Positions 53,201-62,723 are shown, counted from the stretch's first letter. The stretch is 64,000 bases of DNA from Paenibacillus dendritiformis (GCF_015845845.1 NZ_LDIG01000131.1:1-64000); one strand, 5' to 3'. Translations and numbers: made by a program. Notes: generated by a model not told the origin, from the letters alone.

Positions 53201-54541
53201 GCCGTCCTGCATTTTGACGCCGGCGATCTCCGTCATCTTCGTATTCGTGACCGACAAGCCGGTCGTCTCGATATCGAACACGACATAGGTGGCTTCCTTC
53301 AAATTGCGCGGCTCGGCGTTCATGACCACTTCCAGATCGTCGTTAATGACGTTCGCTTCCAGACCGTAGATCATTTTCAAGCCATGCTTCTTGGCTGCCT
53401 TGGCCGCTTCCGGATAGCACTGCACGTTGGCGTGATCCGTGACCGCGATCGCTTTGTGGCCCCATTTGGCCGCCTGCTTGATATAGGCGTCAATCGGCGC
53501 CACCGCATCCATCGTGCTCATCGTGGAATGGAGATGGAATTCGACCCGTTTCTCCTCTGCCGTATCCTGCCGTTCCGCTGGCGGCGTGATCTCGTTCAGG
53601 TCCGAAGGAATCATCACAAGCTCGGGCACCATCATGAAGCGATCGTACTCCACGCGTCCGCGCGCCTTCACCCACATGCCGTTGGCGATGAGGCTAAGCA
53701 TGGCAAGGTCCTCTTTCGTCTTCGCGAACATCTTCATCATGAGCGAATCGGTGAAGTCCGTCACATTGAACGTGAACAGCGTGCTGCCGTTTCGCAGCTC
53801 CTTCATTTCCAGTCCGAAGACGGTTCCCTGGATCGTGATCCGCTTCTCCTCATCCTGAATATCCATAATCGGGGTCGCATCGTCCTTGATATCGTAGCCG
53901 ACATGGAGGCGTTCCGGCGCTTCCCCGGGAGCGGCCGCTTCCGCCGCCTCGCGCTCGGCTTCGACCATCATCTGCTGGACGACCTGCCGCTCTTCCTCAA
54001 TCAGCTTGGCCTGAAAGGCCTCATAAGCATCCGCATCGAAGCTGCCTTTCTGCATCGTGAAGCGCAGGGAGCGGGAGAAATACGTCTCGAAAAATTGGAC
54101 GGCATAACTGTCGATCTGTTTCTTCTTGGCAAGCTCCAATGTCGTCGCTTCGGCCAGCGTCAGCTTGACCAGATCGCCGTCCACCTCGACCTTGGCGCGA
54201 TGCAGCCAACCGTTGACGGAGGCGACTTCCCGCTTCACCCATTCGACGAACAGCCCCCAATAGGCATCGACAATGTCCGCGTTGCTCACATTTTCATCAT
54301 AATGAAAAATAATTCGGATCTTCGCGATATGGGACAGCTTCTCCTGCACGCGGAGACAAAAGGTGCGGTAGGCCTCTGCCGGCGCTACCGATGCCTTGCC
54401 GATATGGATCGTCCATTCCCGATTGGAACGGCTGCATTCCACCCGCTCGATTCTGGCGTCATGATAACTTCCTTCCGCCAGCTCGGCAGGGATGCCCGCC
54501 TGCTTCATTAACAACTCGAATCGCATTCTGTTATCCGACAT
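50231..54541 (-). CDS. polC: DNA polymerase III alpha subunit PolC, Gram-positive type
   Basis: PolC is the replicative polymerase with built-in proofreading, essential for leading and lagging strand synthesis in Firmicutes. Order over 1436 residues: N-terminal domains, OB fold (RITIQGTVFGLEMKELRNGS near 230), PHP (EFHLHSTMSTMDAVAP near 335), the 3'-5' exonuclease inserted in PHP (VVFDIETTGLSVTNTKM near 420; HRAIDDTIALFGI), a zinc finger (CKNPECKHSEW, CPQCGQ), the palm with PDIDLNFSGEYQ near 985, and C-terminal fingers. A 10-nt spacer separates GGGGGTGG from the ATG. Confidence 0.98.
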   Translation of the reverse strand: MSDNRMRFELLMKQAGIPAELAEGSYHDARIERVECSRSNREWTIHIGKASVAPAEAYRTFCLRVQEKLSHIAKIRIIFHYDENVSNADIVDAYWGLFVEWVKREVASVNGWLHRAKVEVDGDLVKLTLAEATTLELAKKKQIDSYAVQFFETYFSRSLRFTMQKGSFDADAYEAFQAKLIEEERQVVQQMMVEAEREAAEAAAPGEAPERLHVGYDIKDDATPIMDIQDEEKRITIQGTVFGLEMKELRNGSTLFTFNVTDFTDSLMMKMFAKTKEDLAMLSLIANGMWVKARGRVEYDRFMMVPELVMIPSDLNEITPPAERQDTAEEKRVEFHLHSTMSTMDAVAPIDAYIKQAAKWGHKAIAVTDHANVQCYPEAAKAAKKHGLKMIYGLEANVINDDLEVVMNAEPRNLKEATYVVFDIETTGLSVTNTKMTEIAGVKMQDGKEIDRYASFVNPHEPIPYHIQQLTNITDEMVKDAPDIDQVLREFTEFVGDAILVAHNARFDVGYVQYNLKKLGMRELTNPVIDTLELARLIHPTLKNHRLNTLADKYKVSLENHHRAIDDTIALFGILNGLLKDAQAIYGIEMLDRLNDYVGQNLKNARPFHCNIYALNSVGKKNLYKLVSLSHTEYFNRVACIPKSKLVEMREGLLLMSGCEKGEFFETVLNKSIEEAEQVAEFYDVLEIQPLTMYMHLVEKGLVASKQHIEEALRKIVQIGEKLNKPVVATGNAHYLHPRDKLFRDITIHGITGFSPLKDMRKPDAHFRTTTEMLQEFEFLGKETAYDVVVRNTNELADRFEELVLFPDKLFTPIIEGADEEIRTTCYRTAEEIYGNPLPDIVVKRLEKELEPIIKYGFSANYLISERLVKKSNEDGYLVGSRGSVGSSVVATFLGISEVNPLPPHYICKNPECKHSEWITDGSVPSGFDLPDKPCPQCGQMLKGEGQDIPFETFLGFKGDKVPDIDLNFSGEYQPHAHNFTKIMFGEKNVFRAGTIGTVAEKTAFGFAKKYEEAHGKSWRGAELNRLAAGCTGVKRSTGQHPGGIVVVPDYMEVEDITPVQYPADDTSAEWKTTHFDYHAFDANLLKLDILGHDDPTMMRMLQDLTGVDPTTIPMNDPKVMSLFNSTDALGVTPEQIRTPVATYGIPEMGTRFVRQMLVEAQPSSFADLLQISGLSHGTGVWLGNAQELIKNGVCTIKTVIGCRDEIMLYLIYKAGMDASLAFKITESVRKGKGLTPEWIEEMKRCNVPQWYIDSCLKIQYMFPKAHAAAYVISAVRTAYFKLYHPIEFYATYFTVRAEDFDIELCCQGYDAINRKISEIEAKGFQATTKEKSMVSILEMALEMTARGFTFKPIDLYRSDATRFQVDDGALIPPFSAVQGIGENAARNIAASREAGEFLSVEDFQNRSKATKTIVELLSQMGCFRGLPESNQLSLF

Positions 54542-54603
54542 GCCGATTATTCCACCCCCATGACAACCGGTTGTATCGGTTCGTAATCTTGCTGAATATA
54601 GAA

Positions 54604-54653
54604 CTGCCTGTATTACATCGTGATCAAAAGCGGACTTTTTGAACTACCTCTTG
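54604..54653. repeat. Dispersed repeat fragment downstream of proS
   Basis: CGGACTTTTTGAACTACCTC at 54631-54650 (continuing TTG) is 20 of 23 bases identical to 57698-57720. The rest of the gap 54542-54814 holds the proS terminator and no gene. Confidence 0.6.
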
Positions 54654-54654
54654 A

Positions 54655-54722
54655 AAAAGAAAAGCTTCCTGCACTCGAGCCATCGTCCGGTGTTCCGTTG
54701 GATGTTCCCGCGGAGGAAGCTT
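54655..54722 (-). terminator. Long terminator-like inverted repeat downstream of proS
   Basis: AAGCTTCCT and AGGAAGCTT arms enclose about 45 nt, and on the minus strand TTTTCTTTTT follows. It separates proS from polC. Confidence 0.55.
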
Positions 54723-54814
54723 GTCCTTCATCCCGCAGCCCGTTCGGCCGGGCACGGCCGTCCGCCAGGCCCCCGCCGGATGACAAGGGCTGCGGCGAAC
54801 GGATCTATCGCTGC

Positions 54815-56263
54815 TTAATACGCGCGGGCGAACACGACGGTGTGCTTCGCCTCTTCTCCGCATACGAGGCAGGTCTTTTTGCTCTCTTGCGCAGTGAACG
54901 GGATATTGCGGCTTGTGGCGCCCGTCTCGTCCTTGACATGCTTCTCGCATGCTTCCGAGCCGCACCAGCCGGCGAGCGTGAAGCCGCGCTTTTCTTCCAT
55001 CAGCGCCTTCATCTCGTCGATCGTATCGACCGAATAGAAGTGGTCGTCGCGGAACTGGCGCGCACGCTCGAACATCTCCTGATGAACGTCCTCCAGCATC
55101 CGCTTCACTTCTTCGGCCAGCTTGCTCTGCTCCACGATCCGCTTCTCGCCGGATACGCGCGATACGAGCACGCATACGCCGTTCTCCATATCCCGCGGTC
55201 CGATCTCCAGACGGACCGGAACGCCGCGCATCTCATACTCGTTGAACTTCCAGCCCGGGCTGATGTCGCTGCGGTCGTCCATCCGGACGCGAATGCCGGC
55301 CCGCTTCAATTCCGCGAACAGCTCGTCGGCGCGTCCGACGACTTGATCGCGCAGCTTCGCCGGACCGATCGGGATCATGATGACTTGAGTCGGGGCGACC
55401 TTCGGCGGCAGGACGAGTCCCCGATCGTCCCCATGGACCATAATGAGCGACCCGATAAGCCGGGTGCTGACGCCCCACGATGTCGTATGTGCATATTCAA
55501 GCTCGTTCTCCCGCCCCAGGAATTGGATATCGAACGCAACGGAGAAGTTCGTGCCCAGATAATGGGATGTCCCCGCCTGAACGGCGCGCCCGTCCTTCAT
55601 CATCGCTTCGATGGAGAAGGTATCCACCGCGCCGGCAAATTTCTCGGACGGCGTCTTCTGGCCTTCGATTACCGGAATCGCCAAGTAATCCTCGACGAAT
55701 TCGCGGTAAATCGTAAGCATGCGCATCGTCTCTTCGCGCGCTTCCGCCTCGGTCTCATGCGCCGTATGGCCCTCCTGCCACAGAAATTCGCTCGTACGCA
55801 AAAACGGGAGCGTTCTTTTCTCCCAGCGGACGACGTTGGCCCATTGGTTAATGAGCACCGGGAGATCCCGGTATGATTGGATCCACTTCGCATACATATG
55901 CCCGATCATCGTCTCGGACGTCGGACGGATGGCCAGCTTCTCTTCCAACTGCTCGCCGCCGGCTTCCGTCACCCATGGAAGCTCCGGGTTGAACCCTTCG
56001 ACATGCTCCTTCTCCTTTTGGAAGAAGCTCTCGGGAATGAAGAGCGGGAAGTACGCGTTGCGATGTCCCGTCTCCTTGAAGCGGCGATCCAGCTCGTCCT
56101 TGATATGCTCCCATATCTCAAAGCCGTCCGGACGGAATACGATGCAGCCGCGGACTGGCGAGTAGTCCATCAGCTCCGCTTTTTTGATAACGTCAATATA
56201 CCAACGGGAAAAATCCTCCTGCTGGGGCGTAATTTCCGTAACGAACTGTTTCTGTTTCGACAT
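54815..56263 (-). CDS. proS: Prolyl-tRNA synthetase, archaeal/eukaryote-like short type
   Basis: This class II synthetase charges tRNA-Pro. The N-terminus FVTEITPQQEDFSRWYIDVI and VRGCIVFRPDGFEIWEHI, motif 2 around FLRTSEFLWQEGHTAHE near 158, and the C-terminal zinc-like region (GWCGSEACEKHV, CLVCGEEA) ending FARAY define the ProS type 3 (archaeal/eukaryal-like) group. At 482 residues there is no room for the YbaK-like editing insertion of the standard bacterial enzyme. It follows rseP as in B. subtilis, where proS is of the long bacterial type. Confidence 0.95.
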   Translation of the reverse strand: MSKQKQFVTEITPQQEDFSRWYIDVIKKAELMDYSPVRGCIVFRPDGFEIWEHIKDELDRRFKETGHRNAYFPLFIPESFFQKEKEHVEGFNPELPWVTEAGGEQLEEKLAIRPTSETMIGHMYAKWIQSYRDLPVLINQWANVVRWEKRTLPFLRTSEFLWQEGHTAHETEAEAREETMRMLTIYREFVEDYLAIPVIEGQKTPSEKFAGAVDTFSIEAMMKDGRAVQAGTSHYLGTNFSVAFDIQFLGRENELEYAHTTSWGVSTRLIGSLIMVHGDDRGLVLPPKVAPTQVIMIPIGPAKLRDQVVGRADELFAELKRAGIRVRMDDRSDISPGWKFNEYEMRGVPVRLEIGPRDMENGVCVLVSRVSGEKRIVEQSKLAEEVKRMLEDVHQEMFERARQFRDDHFYSVDTIDEMKALMEEKRGFTLAGWCGSEACEKHVKDETGATSRNIPFTAQESKKTCLVCGEEAKHTVVFARAY

Positions 56264-56333
56264 AACCGTTAAAATCCTCCCGAAGACACAACCCCATCGC
56301 CCATGATGTTGCGAACAATGATCGTGCCGATAG

Positions 56334-57608
56334 TCAACCTTTTACTAATCGCAAAATATCGTTGTAGGTTACCGCCAGCATCAGCAGCATCAGCATGGCG
56401 AAGCCGACAAAGTGGACCATGCTCTCCCGATTCGGATCGACGGGCTTGCCGCGAAGTCCTTCGATGCCGAGAAAGACGAGGCGGCTTCCGTCCAATGCCG
56501 GAATGGGCAGCAGGTTGAATATGCCCAGATACAAGCTAAGTATAGCGGTCCATAAGGTGAGTTGGCCAATCCCCTGCTTCGCGAACTGTCCCGTCACTTC
56601 GAACGTGCGCACCGGTCCGCCCAGATCATCCAGACTGAACTGGCCGAAAATAAGCATGCGGAAGCCTTCGAAAATACGCTGTGTCGTATCGACCATGGAT
56701 ATGCCCGCATATTTGAGCGTCTCTCCGATCGTTGCGCTGCGGGTCGGGAAAACCGGCACGATGCCAACCTTGCCGCCTTCCTGGCCTTCCACCTTCACCG
56801 GCGTCAGCCGGATGGTGAACCGTTCTTCTCCCCGGACAATCGTCATCTCCACCGGCTTGCCTTCCGATTTCTCGATGATCTCGATCATCTTGTCCCGGTT
56901 GCCGCCGACGGCGAAATCGTTCACCTTTTCAATAATGTCGCCCTTCTGCAAATTCGCTTCCGCCGCAGGCATATTCGGTGTCACGTCGCCAATCTTGACA
57001 TACGACGGGTTCTCGACCGGCATGCCGACCATCTGTATGTAGGCTCCGAACAGAATAAACGCGAGCACGAAGTTCATGAAAGGCCCGGCGAAAATCGCCA
57101 GCGCCCGCTGTCCGACCGTCTTGCTGCCGAACTGGCGGTTGTAAGGAGCAATCTGCATGTCCTCGCCTTTGACGATCATTTTCGCTTGCGGATGAACGTC
57201 ATAGGTCACTTCTTCCCCTTCCACGTCCATCGTAAGCTTCAGCGCATGCTCCAGATCGATCTCCTTCACTTCGCCGCGCACGACTTGCTTGCGCATATCG
57301 AGCTGATCGAGGTACAGCTTCACGACTTGATTGTCCTGCAGCCGGACGGCAATCGTCTGTCCGGGCTGTATCTGCACCAGCTCCGGATCCTCTCCCGCCA
57401 TCCGGACGTAGCCGCCGACCGGCAGCAGCCGGAGCGTATAACGGGTCTCTCCGCGCGTATGGGAGAACACTTTCGGACCAAACCCGATAGCGAACTCTCG
57501 AACGAGAATGCCCGCACGTTTTGCAAAGATGAAATGTCCCCACTCGTGAATCGTCACGATGATGAAGAAGACAAGTATGGTTAAGATCACAATTTGTACC
57601 ATCTGCAC
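56334..57608 (-). CDS. rseP: Site-2 intramembrane zinc protease RseP/RasP
   Basis: RasP cleaves transmembrane anti-sigma factors such as RsiW and clears signal peptides. The zinc motif HEWGHFIFAKRAG (HExxH) lies in the first transmembrane helix near residue 20, and the partner Asp in NLLPIPALDGSRL near residue 370. A PDZ-like region (PAAEANLQKGDIIEKVND) is near 220. An insertion in the extracytoplasmic loop (about 85-160) makes it longer than the E. coli core. The start is GTG at 57608, 9 nt after AAAGGAGG. The protein is 424 residues. Confidence 0.94.
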   Translation of the reverse strand: MQMVQIVILTILVFFIIVTIHEWGHFIFAKRAGILVREFAIGFGPKVFSHTRGETRYTLRLLPVGGYVRMAGEDPELVQIQPGQTIAVRLQDNQVVKLYLDQLDMRKQVVRGEVKEIDLEHALKLTMDVEGEEVTYDVHPQAKMIVKGEDMQIAPYNRQFGSKTVGQRALAIFAGPFMNFVLAFILFGAYIQMVGMPVENPSYVKIGDVTPNMPAAEANLQKGDIIEKVNDFAVGGNRDKMIEIIEKSEGKPVEMTIVRGEERFTIRLTPVKVEGQEGGKVGIVPVFPTRSATIGETLKYAGISMVDTTQRIFEGFRMLIFGQFSLDDLGGPVRTFEVTGQFAKQGIGQLTLWTAILSLYLGIFNLLPIPALDGSRLVFLGIEGLRGKPVDPNRESMVHFVGFAMLMLLMLAVTYNDILRLVKG

Positions 57609-57659
57609 GCGATGCATCCTCCTTTACGTTTCGGGTCGCGGTCTTGTCCTATAACGTAT

Positions 57660-57720
57660 GTTCAAAAAGACCGGTTCTCGGCACCGAACTCGAAGAACGG
57701 ACGTTTTGAACAACCTCTTA
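57660..57720. repeat. GTTCAAAA-type inverted repeat, dxr-rseP spacer
   Basis: GTTCAAAA at 57660 and TTTTGAAC ending at 57711 are the outer arms, with CCGGTTC/GAACGG next inward. The right arm plus flank is shared with 54631-54653. It fills most of the gap upstream of rseP. Confidence 0.65.
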
Positions 57721-57770
57721 TAGATTATCATTATTCTCCGATCCCGCACAAGAGAATCCAACGGAGGCCG

Positions 57771-58919
57771 TCAAGGCCGCAAAATTTGCCGCGCTTCCGC
57801 GCGCGCCCGCCGATCCGCTTCCTTAATCTCCTCGAGCGAAGGATGCGCAATGCGGTCATGTCCGGAAATGATCTCGTACACGATGCGCTCGATATCGAGG
57901 AACTTGATCTCGCCTTCCCGGAAGCGCGCCACGGCCACTTCGTTCGCGGCATTGAACACGGTTGTCGCCGTTCCGCCGGCTCGTCCGCAATCATAAGCCC
58001 AACGCATCATCGGAAAACGATCGAAATCCATCTCGCGGAAATGAAGCTTGCCGATCTCCGCCAAATTAAGGCGGGCCGCAGGGCTGTCCAGACGCTTCGG
58101 ATACGTCAGCGCGTATTGGATCGGAACCCGCATGTCGGGCACGCCCAACTGGGCAATGATGCTGCCGTCCACATATTCCACGAAGGAATGAATGATGCTC
58201 TCCGGATGAATCAGGACATGAATGCGGTCATACGGCATTCGGAACAGCCAATGCGCCTCGATCACCTCCAGGCCCTTGTTGGCCATCGTCGCCGAGTCGA
58301 CGGTCAGCTTCGCGCCCATCGACCAGTTCGGATGGTTCAACGCCTGCTCCAGCGTCACATTCTCCAGTTGGTCCCGCGAATAGTCGCGGAAGCTGCCGCC
58401 GGAGGCCGTTACCGTAATCGAATGCACATCCGCGGCCGCTTCTCCGTTCAAGCACTGGAAGATCGCGGAATGCTCGCTATCCACGGGCAGAATGCTCACG
58501 CCCTTTTTATCGGCCAGCTCGGTCACCAGATGACCGGCGGACACCAGCGTCTCCTTGTTCGCCAAGCCGATGCTCTTGCCTTCCGCGATCGCGGCCAAGG
58601 TCGACTCCAGCCCGACGCTGCCGACAACCGCCGTAATGACGGTATCGGCTTCCGAAGCCGCCGCCGCCTCAATCAGGCCCTCGTCTCCGTAATAGAGTTC
58701 CGTTCCGGCGGGAAGATCGTGGCGAATCCGTTCCGCCGTCTCCCGGTCTTGAACGGATACTTTGCGAGGCCGGAATTCCTTCGCCTGCTCAACGATGGCA
58801 TCCGCATTCCGCCCCGCCGCCAAGGCTTCAACCGTGAACTCGTCCGCATGATGGCGAACCACGTCCAGCGTCTGTGTACCGATCGAGCCCGTCGATCCAA
58901 GCACTGCAATCCGTTTCAT
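57771..58919 (-). CDS. dxr: 1-deoxy-D-xylulose 5-phosphate reductoisomerase
   Basis: Dxr makes methylerythritol phosphate, the first committed MEP-pathway step to isoprenoids, which supplies uppS nearby. The NADPH motif LGSTGSIGTQTLDVV is at residues 7-21. The substrate/metal region is LPVDSEHSAIFQCL near 148 and TVTASGGSFRDYSRDQLENV near 181, and KLTVDSATMANKGLEVIEAH near 215 is also conserved. The 382 residues are typical. It sits between cdsA and rseP as in Bacillus. Confidence 0.97.
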   Translation of the reverse strand: MKRIAVLGSTGSIGTQTLDVVRHHADEFTVEALAAGRNADAIVEQAKEFRPRKVSVQDRETAERIRHDLPAGTELYYGDEGLIEAAAASEADTVITAVVGSVGLESTLAAIAEGKSIGLANKETLVSAGHLVTELADKKGVSILPVDSEHSAIFQCLNGEAAADVHSITVTASGGSFRDYSRDQLENVTLEQALNHPNWSMGAKLTVDSATMANKGLEVIEAHWLFRMPYDRIHVLIHPESIIHSFVEYVDGSIIAQLGVPDMRVPIQYALTYPKRLDSPAARLNLAEIGKLHFREMDFDRFPMMRWAYDCGRAGGTATTVFNAANEVAVARFREGEIKFLDIERIVYEIISGHDRIAHPSLEEIKEADRRARAEARQILRP

Positions 58920-58982
58920 TCCTGCACCTCATCTACAATCAATTTTTATGTTCGTCGTGTGCCCGGACTGCCCGTCCATCCG

Positions 58983-59780
58983 CTATAGCGTCAGCAGGCC
59001 AATCAGATGAACGAACGGGAAGACGACGATCCAGCTGTCGCAGCGATCCAGGATGCCGCCGTGGCCGGGCAGAATCGTCCCGGAGTCCTTCACCCCGCGC
59101 ACCCGCTTGTAGGCCGACTGGATCAGATCGCCGAGCTGCCCGATGACCGCCGCCGAAGCGCCGATCGCAAGCGCCGTGCGCCAATCGAGAATATCCGGCC
59201 GGGCGAGTATGAACAAGAACGAGACGATAACCGACGCCGCGATCCCGCCGAGCGCCCCTTCCACCGTCTTGTTCGGACTGATGGCGGGCCACAGCTTATG
59301 CTTCCCTAGGGCTCGTCCCGTGAAATAAGCTCCGATATCGGAGGACCAGATGGCCGCGAAGAGCAGCAGCGTCCAGAACAGGCCCTCCTCCATCGAAGTG
59401 CGGGTCAGCATCATATATTTGAATCCGATGCCGATATAGAAAGCCCCAAGCCACATTTGGGCGGCGTTCTCGATCGGCACCCGGTTTTTGGTCAATACAG
59501 TCATGCACAGCAGGATGAACATGCTGAACCATAGAAGCGTCTCGAACGAGACCGGCCATGAGATGGACCAGCGCTGCCAAGGCACAGCCACAGCAAGCAA
59601 CGTAGCATAGCCGATGATGGATGTGAGATCGAAGGGGCGGGAATGATGCATGCGGGCAAACTCGTAATAGCCAATCAGGGCCAATGCGAGAAGAAGCAAT
59701 TCATAAGGCATGCCGCCCATGACGCACAATCCGCCGAATACGATACCGGCTGCAAGCCCCGTAACGATACGCTGTTTCAT
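58983..59780 (-). CDS. cdsA: Phosphatidate cytidylyltransferase
   Basis: CdsA makes CDP-diacylglycerol, the substrate of PgsA encoded 44 kb downstream. The 265-residue protein has about seven hydrophobic helices and the family signature spread over SAYKRVRGVKDSGTILPGHG followed by GILDRCDS near residues 220-250. Its start lies 18 bp after the uppS stop. Confidence 0.95.
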   Translation of the reverse strand: MKQRIVTGLAAGIVFGGLCVMGGMPYELLLLALALIGYYEFARMHHSRPFDLTSIIGYATLLAVAVPWQRWSISWPVSFETLLWFSMFILLCMTVLTKNRVPIENAAQMWLGAFYIGIGFKYMMLTRTSMEEGLFWTLLLFAAIWSSDIGAYFTGRALGKHKLWPAISPNKTVEGALGGIAASVIVSFLFILARPDILDWRTALAIGASAAVIGQLGDLIQSAYKRVRGVKDSGTILPGHGGILDRCDSWIVVFPFVHLIGLLTL

Positions 59781-59798
59781 AACGAATGTTCCTCCAAC

Positions 59799-60566
59799 TT
59801 ATTGTAATCCGCCATATCTCCGGGTTCGGCGCTGATACTCCAGCACGGCTTCCTTCAAATCCCGTTCCGTGAACTCCGGCCAGTACAAATCGGTAAACCA
59901 CAGCTCGCTGTAAGCGAGCTGCCACAGCATGAAATTGCTCAGCCGCAGTTCCCCGCTGGTGCGAATCAGCAGATCCGGATCCGGCAAGCTGCTGGACAAC
60001 AGATGACGATGAATCAGCTCCTCATCGATATCATCCGGCCCTACCACGCCCGCAGCCACGTCCCGGGCGATCTCGCGGAAGCCTTCGATTAATTCCCGCT
60101 TTCCGCCGTAATTCAACGCAAAATTGAGTATGAGTCCCGTATTATTCTTCGTTCTCTCCACGGCTTCTTCCATCGCCGCAAGCGTATGATTGGGAAGGCG
60201 GTCCCGATAGCCCATCATGCGCACTTGCACGTTCTTCTCCACCAGTTCATCGAGCTCAATGGCGAGGAACTCTTGGGGAAGCTTCATCAGAAAGTCCACT
60301 TCTTCTTTCGGGCGCACCCAGTTCTCTGTGGAAAAAGCGTACAGGGTCAGTATTTTGATTCCGAGGTCATTGGCAGCGATGGTGGCGCGCTTCACCGCTT
60401 TCATCCCCGTATGGTGTCCTGCGACACGCGGCAATCCGCGGTTCTTCGCCCATCGTCCGTTGCCGTCCATAATGATCGCCACATGCTGTGGGATATTGTC
60501 CGGCAGCAGCTCAGGCCCCAGTGTATCCTTCCTGCGCTGCATCCACGCTTGGAATCGCTTAATCAT
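59799..60566 (-). CDS. uppS: Undecaprenyl diphosphate synthase
   Basis: This cis-prenyltransferase makes the C55 lipid carrier for peptidoglycan. It shows VAIIMDGNGRWAKNRGLPRV near residue 30 (catalytic Asp), LYAFSTENWVRPKEEV near 80, and the C-terminal DPDLLIRTSGELRLSNFMLW near 205. The ATG at 60566 follows GGAGGAG; the frame upstream runs back into frr and is not coding. The 255 residues are typical. Confidence 0.96.
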   Translation of the reverse strand: MIKRFQAWMQRRKDTLGPELLPDNIPQHVAIIMDGNGRWAKNRGLPRVAGHHTGMKAVKRATIAANDLGIKILTLYAFSTENWVRPKEEVDFLMKLPQEFLAIELDELVEKNVQVRMMGYRDRLPNHTLAAMEEAVERTKNNTGLILNFALNYGGKRELIEGFREIARDVAAGVVGPDDIDEELIHRHLLSSSLPDPDLLIRTSGELRLSNFMLWQLAYSELWFTDLYWPEFTERDLKEAVLEYQRRTRRYGGLQ

Positions 60567-60604
60567 TCGGTCTCCTCCAACCTGTTGATAAGAACCGGCA
60601 CCGG

Positions 60605-60636
60605 AAAAAGACAATAAACCCCACCGTGCGGAGGGG
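60605..60636 (-). terminator. Weak terminator-like hairpin between frr and uppS
   Basis: On the minus strand CCCC-CC pairs with GG-GGGG and is followed by TTTATTGTCTTTTT. The stem is short, so partial read-through into uppS is likely. Confidence 0.45.
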
Positions 60637-60669
60637 CATAAAGATGTCGCACATTGCGGTGCGCCTTCA

Positions 60670-61223
60670 TTAGACTTCCATAATGTCTTTTTCTTTTGCT
60701 GCCAATACTTTATCGACTTCCGCGATATATTTGTCCGTCGTCTTCTGGATATCTTCCTGGTGACGGCGGGATTCATCTTCCGAAATATCGGTTTTTTCCA
60801 GCTTCTTGATGTCATCGTTCGCGTCGCGGCGGATGTTGCGGATCGCTACCTTCGCGTCTTCGCCGAATTTCTTCGTCTGCTTCACAAGCTCCACACGGCG
60901 CTCCTGAGTCAATGCCGGAATGGAGATGCGGATGATAGAGCCGTCATTGACCGGCGTCAAGCCGAGATCCGACTTCATGATCGCGCGCTCGATCTCTCCG
61001 AGCGAGCTCTTGTCCCAAGGCTGGATCACCAGCGTGCGCGGATCCGGCGTGCTGATGTTCGCCAATTGATTGATTGGCGTCAACGCGCCGTAGTATTCGA
61101 CTTGAATGCGGTCAAGCAGCGCTGCGGAAGCACGTCCGGCGCGCAGCGTAGCCAGATCGCGCTTCAAAGCCGCAATTGCCTTTTCCATACGTTCTTCTGC
61201 GTTTTTCTTTACCGATTGTGGCA

Positions 61224-61224
<1 letters not shown>
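60670..61224 (-). CDS. frr: Ribosome recycling factor
   Basis: RRF splits post-termination ribosomes together with EF-G. The 184-residue protein begins [20 protein letters not shown] and contains [38 protein letters not shown] and the C-terminal [19 protein letters not shown]. The start is GTG, overlapping the pyrH stop by one base (TAGTG), with GGGAGTG upstream. Confidence 0.97.
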
Positions 61225-61955
<731 letters not shown>

Positions 61956-61980
61956 TTACCCTCCACTTTTGACACGTGCT

Positions 61981-62015
61981 AAAAAAGAAGGAACACAATG
62001 TGTTCCATCTTTTCC
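61981..62015 (-). terminator. Intrinsic terminator downstream of tsf
   Basis: On the minus strand AAGA-GGAACAC pairs with GTGTTCC-TCTT around a 3-nt loop and is followed by a T run. It separates tsf from pyrH. Confidence 0.88.
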
Positions 62016-62069
62016 AGCGCGTCTGTTGATTGCTAGCAGCCTATGAACGGAAGCGCCCTGTGGCCAGGA

Positions 62070-62723
62070 TTACTTCAAGTTCGCTTGCGCCATTACTTCT
62101 TCAACAAAGTTATCTTCTTTTTTCTCCAAGCCTTCGCCCAGCTCATAACGAACGAAGCGGCGGATCGAAATGTTCTCGCCGATCGCGGCGATTTTTTCGT
62201 TCAGCAGCGTCTCGATCGTCTTGTCCGGATCCTTGATGAAGGATTGCTCCATCAAGCAGAACTCTTCAAAATACTTGTTGATGCGGCCTTCAACCATTTT
62301 TTCAACGATTTTTTCAGGCTTGCCTTCGTTCAGCGCTTGCGCCTTCAAAATTTCTTTTTCCTTCTCGATCTCTTCTTGAGGCACTTCTTCGCGGCGAACG
62401 AATTTCGGAGAAGCCGCCGCGATTTGCATCGCGATGTCGCGCGCGAATTCCTTGAATTGATCCGTCTTCGCGACGAAGTCCGTCTCGCAGTTGATCTCTA
62501 CCAATACGCCGATGCGTCCGCCAGCGTGGATGTAGGATTCAACGACGCCTTCCGTAGCTACGCGGCCCGCTTTTTTCGCTGCCGCCGCCAAGCCTTTCTC
62601 ACGAAGCAATTCAGCCGCTTTTTCCAGGTCGCCGTTCGCTTCCTCCAATGCTTTTTTGCAATCCAGCATGCCTGCGCCTGTTTTTTCACGCAATTCTTTA
62701 ACTGCACTTGCACTAACTGCCAT
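62070..62723 (-). CDS. tsf: Translation elongation factor Ts
   Basis: EF-Ts is the nucleotide exchange factor of EF-Tu. The UBA-like N-terminus [20 protein letters not shown] and the core [20 protein letters not shown] are visible. At 217 residues it is a short form: after the first core subdomain the second dimerisation subdomain is condensed, compared with about 290 residues in B. subtilis. It follows rpsB after a terminator/attenuator hairpin. Confidence 0.96.
   Translation of the reverse strand: MAVSASAVKELREKTGAGMLDCKKALEEANGDLEKAAELLREKGLAAAAKKAGRVATEGVVESYIHAGGRIGVLVEINCETDFVAKTDQFKEFARDIAMQIAAASPKFVRREEVPQEEIEKEKEILKAQALNEGKPEKIVEKMVEGRINKYFEEFCLMEQSFIKDPDKTIETLLNEKIAAIGENISIRRFVRYELGEGLEKKEDNFVEEVMAQANLK

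Noticed and set aside
52244-54511. 755-codon plus-strand open frame opposite polC
   Set aside because: It is the antisense shadow of polC, with Arg/Leu/His-rich translation and no ribosome binding site.
56264-56333. T-box leader for proS
   Set aside because: Only 70 nt separate rseP from proS, with no room for specifier and antiterminator structures and no T-box sequence.
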